NCBI RefSeq assembly: GCF_001068775.1
Contig: NZ_JWAJ01000075.1
Coordinates: forward strand, 1-41,190
DNA: 41,190 bases
DNA from: Streptococcus pseudopneumoniae
GTDB lineage: Bacteria; Bacillota; Bacilli; Lactobacillales; Streptococcaceae
Reading direction: 5' to 3'
Shown: positions 1-5,892 of the stretch, piece after piece
Position numbering within the stretch: the stretch's first letter is position 1
Layout: every line of letters starts with the position of its first letter
Position numbers and translations under genes: made by a program
The notes under the pieces: generated by a model
What the model saw: only the letters and a program-made list of their open reading frames with translations
The model's database searches: none
What the model was told of the DNA's origin: nothing

Positions 1-336
1 CAATTCATGAAGGGCGTAGTAATCATCCAGCCACAATCCTCCTTCTGGTAGGCGATGGCTAATTTCCCCTACTTCTTCATAGGCCATACGGTCCAGGCGA
101 CGTTTTTGACTCTCTTGTTTTCTGACGCTATCTAGGATTCGATTGCGGAATTTTGTTTTGAAGTAGACGTAGAGTTTCTTTTCCTCTTCCACTAATTCTG
201 GATGGGCCTCAAGGAGTTCATAGAGACAGATCAGTCCTTCTTGGTCCCAATCCTCTTTTTCCCACAGGTGGAGATAGTAATCTTTTCGACATCTATGGAC
301 AATTCCTTTTACCTTCTCATAATACTTTTCAAGCAT
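1..336 (-). CDS. comX: Competence-specific sigma factor ComX (SigX), 3'-truncated by window edge
   Basis: This is the alternative sigma factor that directs RNA polymerase to late competence genes (cin-box promoters). The 112 codons present start at ATG 336-334, preceded by a strong GGGGG-type Shine-Dalgarno, and run off the window start without a stop. The translation reads MLEKYYEKVKGIVHRCRKDY, then has the ComX hallmarks YYLHLWE.EDWDQEG, YFKTKFRNRILD..RKQESQKRR and YEEVGEISHR near residues 20-105. Full-length ComX is about 160 residues, so roughly 45-50 are missing. It lies downstream of rpsD in the ancestral chromosome and is now separated from it by the inserted element. The identification comes from remembered family sequence and is strong. 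Confidence 0.9.
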   Translation of the reverse strand, partial: MLEKYYEKVKGIVHRCRKDYYLHLWEKEDWDQEGLICLYELLEAHPELVEEEKKLYVYFKTKFRNRILDSVRKQESQKRRLDRMAYEEVGEISHRLPEGGLWLDDYYALHEL

Positions 337-339
337 TTG

Positions 340-385
340 CTTTCCCCCTTTCTCTGCTTGTAGTATAGCAGAGAAAGGGGGAAAG
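340..385 (-). promoter_or_regulatory. Perfect 18-bp inverted repeat over the comX -10 and ribosome-binding site
   Basis: Arms at 340-357 and 368-385 are perfectly complementary with a 10-nt centre. Read on the comX strand, the centre contains TATACT, a plausible -10 element (367-362), and the downstream arm contains the G-rich ribosome-binding site. No -35 consensus lies 17 nt upstream of TATACT, as expected for an activator-dependent promoter. Transcription starting after TATACT would include only one arm; a longer transcript would hide the ribosome-binding site in the stem. Confidence 0.6.
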
Positions 386-481
386 AAGGGCTTTGGTTTC
401 TGTCTTGTGTTTTTGAGTCTGTAATGTTATCGATTATAAGTTTGTAATTCACGTAAAGTTAGCTAGTTTTTCATAATCTAA

Positions 482-561
482 TTTTAAGACAAAGCAAAAA
501 GCCCACTGTTGTAGGCTTTCTGTAAGACATTTCTTAAAATTAAAGCATTTTGTTGTAGAAT
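482..561 (+). repeat. Left attachment repeat (duplicate rpsD 3' end and terminator)
   Basis: This is an 80-bp direct repeat of 9826-9905 with four mismatches. On the minus strand it contains the last codons and TAA of rpsD plus the rpsD hairpin terminator (about 496-521). Its presence far from rpsD marks the far junction of the integrated element. The sequence to its left (337-481) is the original rpsD-comX intergenic DNA, with nothing else recognisable. Confidence 0.88.
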
Positions 562-701
562 AGATTTTATATAAGTTATACTTCATCATACTTTATAAAA
601 GTTGATTCCATCAAGTTTTTATAATTCCTTCATTAAATAGAGTAAATTAAACTTCACTCAATGGTAGACAAATTAGAGTACAAATTTCAAAATTGATGAG
701 T

Positions 702-714
702 TCAGCAGGCAAGC
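702..714. repeat. 13-bp end-proximal repeat, inverted copy upstream of int
   Basis: TCAGCAGGCAAGC at 702-714 is the exact reverse complement of 8594-8606, just upstream of the integrase start. A degenerate relative of the second copy lies at about 7905-7916. Such sites near both ends and next to int and a small HTH gene could be arm-type integrase or excisionase binding sites. No function is shown by the sequence. Confidence 0.4.
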
Positions 715-716
715 AG

Positions 717-739
717 AAAGTACCGTTTAGGTGCTTTTT
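717..739. terminator. Terminator after the left XRE gene
   Basis: AAAGTACC (717-724) pairs with GGTGCTTT (730-737), eight pairs with one G-T wobble, and A/T runs flank it on both strands. It overlaps the stop codon of the XRE gene and probably ends that transcript. Confidence 0.5.
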
Positions 740-1064
740 AGTTTTCCTGACTTAATTCCAATATTTCTATCACCTTTTGAACAATTTCCCTATGCTGTGG
801 GTACTTTTGAACTTTTAATAGAAGCTCTGTCATCTCTGTATCTTGTACTACCGAATAAGGTAAGAAAAAATCGCTTAATGGAATATCTAAAGCATCTACA
901 ATCTTGATAAAAGTTTCTAAAGATATATTCCTATGCCCATTCTCTATTTGACTAATATAAGGAACGCTTAAATTTGTTCTTTCTGCTAATTCTTGTTGTG
1001 TAATCTTCTTTGAAACTCGTAAATCTCGGATTTGATTACTTATAGTTTCTAGTATATCATTCAT
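738..1064 (-). CDS. Cro/C1-type (XRE) transcriptional regulator, probable repressor of the cargo operon
   Basis: This 108-residue protein has a textbook HTH_3 domain at residues 7-62, including QQELAERTNLSVPYISQIENG and SLETFIKIVDALDIPLSDFF, followed by a short tail of about 40 residues. It is a single-domain DNA-binding protein of the SinR/Cro type. It starts at ATG 1064 behind AGAGG. It is divergent from the five-gene operon at 1252-5168, and the intervening DNA holds repeated CTATAGTT sites over a promoter. It is therefore inferred to be a dedicated regulator of that operon rather than of the integrase/replication module, which has its own XRE gene. The target was not verified. Confidence 0.85.
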   Translation of the reverse strand: MNDILETISNQIRDLRVSKKITQQELAERTNLSVPYISQIENGHRNISLETFIKIVDALDIPLSDFFLPYSVVQDTEMTELLLKVQKYPQHREIVQKVIEILELSQEN

Positions 1065-1127
1065 CCTATTGACCTCTGTGTTAAATCTACTATCTATCTT
1101 ATAGATTAAACAATCTGGTTTACACTC

Positions 1128-1196
1128 TCTATAGTTAAATTTTGTAGAAAAACTTATTCTATAGTTTAACTTTGTGTGATATAATTATAACTATAG
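1128..1196 (+). promoter_or_regulatory. Extended -10 promoter of the cargo operon with iterated operators
   Basis: TGATATAAT at 1177-1185 is an extended -10 with no good -35. Two 18-bp direct repeats beginning TCTATAGTT lie at 1128-1145 and 1158-1175 (16/18 identical, period 30 bp). A further half-site AACTATAG at 1189-1196 sits at the likely start site. The second repeat covers the -35 region and the last the +1, the geometry of repressor operators. The divergent XRE gene is the obvious candidate binder. Confidence 0.6.
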
Positions 1197-1251
1197 GGAA
1201 ATAATATTTTAATTTATTTAATTAAAGTTAAAACACAGGAGATTTATAAAA

Positions 1252-2106
1252 GTGAATAAGAGATTTATAAGAATAATTAAGAAACTTAAAGAACTGAACA
1301 AAGACGTTAAAATAGCAGGTGGTATTGCATTACTGTTTATCCTCTTTATGTTTTTTACACTAATAATTACACATGAAAGCAAGCCATCACAAGTCGACAA
1401 TAAAAACAGTAGTTCCGTAACACAAACTTCACAAGTTAAACAGTCTAGTTCATCTTCCTCTACTTCATCTTCCAGTAGTGAAACTAACTCTAAAATAGAG
1501 AAATGGTCTCCAACTGGACATATAGCTGTGGATGCTTACTTAAACACACCTCAAATCAAAGTCATCCTACGAGCCAAAGCACTAAGAGAGGTAGAATATA
1601 AACACTCTAACACAGATAAAATCTATGAAGTTGAAGCTGAAGTAATTGGGATTGAAGAAAAAGACGAATATCGTGAGTACAACATAACAGGTAAGAAGCT
1701 CCTAATGCGTACACCTAAATCACTAGCTGTGAAAATAAATGAACTTATGGTCTATACAGGAAACACAGTATCTATAGAAAAATATGGTTCAATTGGTAAA
1801 GGTTCATTAGTAATCAGTGAAGTGAGAAAAACAGAGAAAGCACAAGAAGAGGAAAAAGCAAGCATCGAAGCCTCAAAATCAAAAGAGGAAGAAAACAAAT
1901 CATCTTCACAAGAAAAAGAACAAGTTCCATCTGACACTACAACCACTCCTACACAATCGTCTACAACTGCTCCACAATCAAATTTAAGACCTTTTAAAAA
2001 CTGTAGGGAAGCACGTAAAGCAGGACGTGTAAACATACCTGCTAGCGACCCACAATATGGTCCATGGTTAGATAGAGATAAAGATGGATACGGATGTGAT
2101 GAATAG
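1252..2106 (+). CDS. Membrane-anchored extracellular protein with C-terminal Excalibur domain
   Basis: First gene of the cargo operon; it starts at GTG 1252 behind AGGAGA, with an upstream extended -10 promoter. The 284-residue product has a basic cytoplasmic N-terminus, one transmembrane segment (about 20-42), a Ser-rich linker (about 52-78), a central domain (about 82-195) opening HIAVDAYLNTPQIK and a second low-complexity Ser/Thr/Glu linker. It ends in an Excalibur motif (about 247-284) with NCREARKAG and the calcium-loop-like DRDKDGYGCDE. Excalibur domains are cysteine-paired, predicted Ca2+-binding modules often attached to secreted nucleases or surface proteins; no nuclease domain is visible here. 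Orientation with the C-terminus outside is inferred from positive-inside charge. The function is unknown. Confidence 0.8.
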   Translation: MNKRFIRIIKKLKELNKDVKIAGGIALLFILFMFFTLIITHESKPSQVDNKNSSSVTQTSQVKQSSSSSSTSSSSSETNSKIEKWSPTGHIAVDAYLNTPQIKVILRAKALREVEYKHSNTDKIYEVEAEVIGIEEKDEYREYNITGKKLLMRTPKSLAVKINELMVYTGNTVSIEKYGSIGKGSLVISEVRKTEKAQEEEKASIEASKSKEEENKSSSQEKEQVPSDTTTTPTQSSTTAPQSNLRPFKNCREARKAGRVNIPASDPQYGPWLDRDKDGYGCDE

Positions 2107-2536
2107 CAAAAAAAATCTTATTCTACTATTACTACTACTTATTGTAATTACCACATTCACAGCATGTTTGACTACTAAGCCACAGACAAATTACCAGACA
2201 ACTGTGAACAAGCTACAAAAGATAAGTTTAGAGAAAGTAGAACAGAAAATACAACAGCAAGAAACTTTTTACCTATATACAGGGAGGGAAAGTTGTCCTT
2301 ACTGCCAAGAGTTTGCTCCAAAACTAGCAAAAGCAGTCGATAAAACTAAGAGAACTGTGTATTACTTGGATAGTGAGCATATAGACAAGTCTAGTTGGAA
2401 TAACTTCAAAAAAATCGTAGGATTCAAAACAATCCCTAATCTCACTTACTTCACAAATGGTACAGTATATGACATATTACCGAAAGCAAGTCAAGCCAGT
2501 GTTGAAGTGATTGAATCATTTATAAGAAAGGAATAA
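2099..2536 (+). CDS. Thioredoxin-like lipoprotein (bacteriocin-transport-accessory-like)
   Basis: The 145-residue product overlaps the stop of the preceding gene (ATG 2099, stop 2104-2106), suggesting translational coupling; an in-frame ATG at 2084 is an alternative. The signal peptide is rich in leucine and ends in a lipobox-like FTAC (Cys 23). The mature part has a thioredoxin-like fold signature GRESCPYCQEF with a CxxC at residues 66-69, a downstream YLDSEHID strand and a TIPNLTYF segment containing the expected cis-Pro region. This resembles the streptococcal/lactococcal thioredoxin-like proteins named bacteriocin transport accessory proteins. It probably acts on disulfides outside the membrane. 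The Excalibur protein encoded just upstream has a Cys pair and is a plausible substrate (inference). Confidence 0.75.
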   Translation: MNSKKNLILLLLLLIVITTFTACLTTKPQTNYQTTVNKLQKISLEKVEQKIQQQETFYLYTGRESCPYCQEFAPKLAKAVDKTKRTVYYLDSEHIDKSSWNNFKKIVGFKTIPNLTYFTNGTVYDILPKASQASVEVIESFIRKE

Positions 2537-2539
2537 ATA

Positions 2540-3334
2540 ATGAACCAAGAAAAAATTTCTAAATATATTGTAGGTTTTCTAGTGATATTTACTTTATTAT
2601 TTGGATTATTTGCTTATATTGCAATAAGCTATGGTAATCAACAATATGTGAAAGATACGGAACGTGTTACTAAGCTAGTTGAAGCACTAGAAAATAACAC
2701 AACAAATATAAAACAAAATATAACGTTAGAGGAAGCTTTGAAGCTTGTTTCTGATGATAGTGAATTGTCATCTGTTAAAAAGGAAATTAAATACCTAGAA
2801 GATAGATATCCAAACGACCACGAGTACAAAATTAGTAGTTTGTCCTCCCGTGTAAACGAAGTGGAATTAAAACTTAATAAACAAATCGAAAAGATTAAAG
2901 AAGAAAAAGAGCGGCAAGAACGGGAAGAACGGGAAAAACAGAAAAAATTGAAAGAGGAATCTGAGAAAAAATCTAAAGAATCTGAGAAAAAATCTAATGA
3001 AGAAAACAGAAAAGTAGATTTAGATGCTTTCTATAATGCAATTCAAGAAGGTGTAGATAAAGTAAATACGCAATTAGGAGCAAATATGCTTGAAATGGAA
3101 AAAATATCTGTAACACCTGGCATCAGAATCATTCTCACAGAAAATAATGCTTCGTATTCAAACAAAGAACTTAGAGCAATTATCAGTGCATTAAACAAAT
3201 CTTTATATAAAATTGCCAAATCCCACGGAGTAAATAGCCCTAGATTCTATTACACTCTCAGTGGGGAAGAAGTCGCTGTAAATCGTTATGTAATGGCACC
3301 TGATGAAGTTAAGTTTTCTGGAATATTAAAATAG
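2540..3334 (+). CDS. Membrane protein with charged coiled coil, unknown C-terminal domain
   Basis: Third cargo gene, 3 bp after the previous stop, with AAGGAA upstream of ATG. Its 264 residues comprise a transmembrane segment (about 9-31), an extracellular region with helical heptad character, a highly charged Lys/Glu stretch (about 115-153) that is very likely coiled coil, and a globular C-terminal domain of about 105 residues starting VDLDAFYNAIQEG. I do not recognise that last domain. The long coiled coil suggests oligomerisation or a stalk placing the C-terminal domain away from the membrane. It has no lipobox and no cysteines in the mature part that would make it an obvious redox substrate. 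Confidence 0.72.
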   Translation: MNQEKISKYIVGFLVIFTLLFGLFAYIAISYGNQQYVKDTERVTKLVEALENNTTNIKQNITLEEALKLVSDDSELSSVKKEIKYLEDRYPNDHEYKISSLSSRVNEVELKLNKQIEKIKEEKERQEREEREKQKKLKEESEKKSKESEKKSNEENRKVDLDAFYNAIQEGVDKVNTQLGANMLEMEKISVTPGIRIILTENNASYSNKELRAIISALNKSLYKIAKSHGVNSPRFYYTLSGEEVAVNRYVMAPDEVKFSGILK

Positions 3335-3344
3335 GAGAGTACTA

Positions 3345-4082
3345 ATGAACATAGGGAAAATAATTAAAATAACTGAAGATACTATTTATATAGGTTATGA
3401 GGATGGAAGTTTAAAGGAAATTGCTATTGAAACTTGTGACTTTGAACCTAGTATAGGGGATTATGTAGAAGTTTATGAAGGTGTTGTCATAAAAGTCGAC
3501 ATCAACAAAAACAACATAGAGAAAAAGAACCAATATAAAAAAATAGGAATTATAGTCACTCTACTATTACTGTTTGTAATTATTGTTATAAGTTTTATAA
3601 ATACTAAAGAACAAATTTCAAACAATCAAACAACTTCAAGTTCAACATCAAAACAAATTTCATCATCCAAAAAAAGTAGCTCTACCTCTTCATCTTCCTT
3701 AAAGGAAAGTAGTTCCAGTTCATCATCCTCAGTACCATCAAAACCTAAGATTACTGTAGATAATGATAAAGCAAATTATGGTGAAGTAGACTATAACAAG
3801 TGGAATCATGATGAAATAGCCGTAGATACTAAAGTAAGAGTATATGGTAAAGTTTTACAAGCTATGGAAGATGGGAAAGCCTATACACTGCGTGTAGCCA
3901 TAAATGATGACTATGATAAAATTATTTTGGTTTCTATTCCTTCTGAATACAACAATAGAGTTATAGCCGAAGATGACCATATAACATTGTACGGACTAGT
4001 AAAAGGAAGACAAAGTTATGAAACGGTCTTTAAATCCACAAAAACACTACCTCTCATGGTTGCCTATATGTACGAGAACTAA
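3345..4082 (+). CDS. Bitopic membrane protein with cytoplasmic N-domain and OB-fold-like exodomain
   Basis: Fourth cargo gene, ATG behind AGGAG. Of 245 residues, 1-52 form a small cytoplasmic beta domain (IIKITEDTIYIGY, then FEPSIGDYVEVYEG). A transmembrane helix covers about 66-86, followed by a Ser/Lys-rich linker (about 92-135) and an exodomain (about 140-245). The exodomain pattern KVRVYGKVLQ, LRVAINDDYDKIILV and DDHITLYGLVKG resembles tRNA_anti-like OB folds found in Gram-positive surface proteins. The N-terminal domain is clearly paralogous to that of the next gene. The function is unknown. A domain inside joined to one outside through a single helix suggests signalling or a bridge between cytosolic and surface partners (inference). 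Confidence 0.72.
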   Translation: MNIGKIIKITEDTIYIGYEDGSLKEIAIETCDFEPSIGDYVEVYEGVVIKVDINKNNIEKKNQYKKIGIIVTLLLLFVIIVISFINTKEQISNNQTTSSSTSKQISSSKKSSSTSSSSLKESSSSSSSSVPSKPKITVDNDKANYGEVDYNKWNHDEIAVDTKVRVYGKVLQAMEDGKAYTLRVAINDDYDKIILVSIPSEYNNRVIAEDDHITLYGLVKGRQSYETVFKSTKTLPLMVAYMYEN

Positions 4083-4088
4083 TACTAC

Positions 4089-5168
4089 ATGAAAAATAAA
4101 AAACATAACCAAATTATTCACGTTTCAGAAACACATATTATCATTCGACTCCACACAAACGAGACTCTAAATGTTCCTATCAATGAGTTAACTTTTCATC
4201 CTAAAGTAAATGATATTGTTGAAGTTTACCAAAATCAGAATCACGTAGTAGTTTGTCCTCTACCACAGAACAACAAGCTTTGGATTCTTATATCCTCAAT
4301 TACACTTCTACTTCTTATCATTATAGGAGCTACTTTTTTATTCTTTAGACATTCAGATAGGAATATAGAAACCGTAGATAGTCACTCTTCACAACAAATC
4401 TCATCTACTACTTCTAGTTCCTCTGCATCATCCAGCTCTTCTTCCAGCACATCTACTACAAGCTCTAGCTCAAATGAAGATACTATCATAGATACGACAG
4501 CCGAAGAGCTTCGAGAAATGGAGAATGATGGTAGATTAAAGACTGGTCAACGATACCGCTTCACAGCAGAACTAACACGCCAAAAGTTTTGGGAAGCATA
4601 CGTAGGACACTTTAAAGCTCTAAATACATACCATACTATTTGGGTAAAAGCTAGTAATGCTCCTATGACTGGTGTACAAGTACAAATTAAGAAATCTATG
4701 ATTGAGGGATGGCAAGAAGGAGCGACCGTTACTTTCACAGTCAAAATCATGGAAGACTCTGAAAAATTTCAATTCTGGGTTGCTACTGATGCCACACTTA
4801 TCACGACTCCCACAGAAGAAAAGCAAACAGAAACTGAGCCACTAAAACTTGACTCACAGGCTATTTTACAAGGAGATTACTCAAGTATAGCTGGTACGTG
4901 GAGGAACGGATTTGGAGAAGAAATAAAATTTGATAAAAGTGGTTTAGTAAATGGTGAAATAATTACAATTCCAACAATTGGGAACCAAGGTGTCATCAGT
5001 TTTAGTATGAGATTAGATTCTGTAAAAGGTGGCATCATGATTTACCCGCCTAAATCTACTGTCATTACTAGGAGTGGTGACAGTTCGGATAAAAACCAAA
5101 TTAGAATTATGGTCATAAAAGATGCACCCCGCTCTAGTAAAGAAGCTTACTATTACATAGGTAAATAA
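4089..5168 (+). CDS. Bitopic membrane protein with OB-like exodomain and DUF6287-like C-terminal domain
   Basis: Last cargo gene, 6 bp after the previous stop and without a clear Shine-Dalgarno, so probably translationally coupled. The 359-residue product repeats the architecture of its neighbour: N-domain (1-55; QIIHVSETHIII, then FHPKVNDIVEVYQ), transmembrane helix (about 65-87) and a Ser/Thr linker (about 95-130). The exodomain (about 135-245) has OB-like beta pattern with YRFTAELTRQKFWEAY. The extra C-terminal domain (about 255-359) contains YSSIAGTWRNGFGEEIKFDK and resembles DUF6287, seen in other streptococcal surface proteins. A strong hairpin terminator follows at 5221-5255. No enzymatic motif is visible. 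Confidence 0.74.
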   Translation: MKNKKHNQIIHVSETHIIIRLHTNETLNVPINELTFHPKVNDIVEVYQNQNHVVVCPLPQNNKLWILISSITLLLLIIIGATFLFFRHSDRNIETVDSHSSQQISSTTSSSSASSSSSSSTSTTSSSSNEDTIIDTTAEELREMENDGRLKTGQRYRFTAELTRQKFWEAYVGHFKALNTYHTIWVKASNAPMTGVQVQIKKSMIEGWQEGATVTFTVKIMEDSEKFQFWVATDATLITTPTEEKQTETEPLKLDSQAILQGDYSSIAGTWRNGFGEEIKFDKSGLVNGEIITIPTIGNQGVISFSMRLDSVKGGIMIYPPKSTVITRSGDSSDKNQIRIMVIKDAPRSSKEAYYYIGK

Positions 5169-5220
5169 ATCGTTCTTACATACAGTAGTAACCTGTAAGC
5201 ACTTGATTATATAACGTATG

Positions 5221-5255
5221 CAAAATCCCTGCAATTACTCATTGCAGGGATTTTG
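5221..5255. terminator. Strong terminator ending the cargo operon
   Basis: CAAAATCCCTGCAA (5221-5234) and TTGCAGGGATTTTG (5242-5255) form a perfect 14-bp stem with a 7-nt loop. The T-tract is within and just after the stem, and A/T runs on both sides let it work in both directions. Confidence 0.8.
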
Positions 5256-5558
5256 TATATCCGTTATATCACATGAACCTCCTTCAGAAAATTCCACATT
5301 ACTAACATATTTTTGATATAGAGAGTTAATCGGTGAACAGCAAAATTCACATACATCCTTTACTATTCTATTTTTTAATCGACCCTTAGAAATCCCATTA
5401 TCACGCGCATTACTAACCACAAACATAGAGAGAGAAATTGATACTATTGTACAGTAAAAACTGATAGCTGAATCAAGTCAACACTACAAAAACATGAAAT
5501 CCTATAATGTAAAACCTCTTTAAATAGCTATTTTTATTCTCTATTTTATCTCACAAGC

Positions 5559-5786
5559 ATACGCCTTTATGCCGTGAAAGCAAATTGACAGTAAGTAGGC
5601 ACAAAGTACGCTAAGAACGTCTCAGACGAAAGGCTTTAGTTTTTCGGATGGACAGTTCATTTGTACGAGAGTGCCTTGTTTCTTGCTGTCAATTAGACCA
5701 TGGAATAAATTAGGCGTGTTTGGTACTTAACAAAGTGTTTCACTCCTTTGCCTTCGCTCGTGGCGGGCTAGTCGTTCACACTTTGT
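5559..5786 (+). other. Nested-stem structured region: candidate structured RNA, origin or transfer site
   Basis: Within a 720-bp stretch without a credible gene, several long-range pairings nest. ATACGCCT 5559-5566 pairs with 5712-5719; a 13-bp stem joins 5583-5595 and 5682-5694; AGGCAC 5597-5602 pairs with GTGCCT 5671-5676. A hairpin CGTC/GACG lies at 5618-5628. A separate 9-bp stem joins ACAAAGTGT 5730-5738 and ACACTTTGT 5778-5786. Two stems contain G-T pairs that are tolerated only in the plus-strand RNA (or ssDNA), which suggests the plus strand is the folded one. A -10-like TATAAT lies at 5503-5508. RNA versus origin/oriT function cannot be decided from sequence. Confidence 0.5.
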
Positions 5787-5798
5787 ATATCTCCAGAA

Positions 5799-5892
5799 TG
5801 ATACACTTGATACACTAATTTCTAACTTCTTAGAATAAATAAAACAAATAAAATTGAAAATAGAAATGAAATTTACTGTTTCAAGTGTATCA
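5799..5892. other. Candidate replication origin with iterons flanking an AT-rich tract
   Basis: Two tandem 9-bp units TGATACACT start at 5799, and an inverted copy (TCAAGTGTATCA, 5881-5892) abuts and slightly overlaps the end of the helicase-primase gene. The 70 bp between them are very AT-rich. Iterons around an unwinding region beside the cognate initiator/helicase gene are typical of satellite and phage origins; the assignment is inferential. Confidence 0.5.

Noticed and set aside
386-481. ComE-type direct repeats upstream of comX
   Set aside because: Only CANNACAG appears twice, 19 bp apart; spacing and sequence do not fit the usual ComE box well enough to claim.
1752-2036. Minus-strand frame antisense to the Excalibur gene
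   Set aside because: Mirror of a Ser/Glu-rich low-complexity segment, with no ribosome-binding site or recognisable domain.
5235-5426. 63-codon minus-strand reading frame with several cysteines
   Set aside because: No ribosome-binding site, no family recognised, and its 3' end is made of the cargo-operon terminator stem. It may be a remnant of an older gene but cannot be supported.
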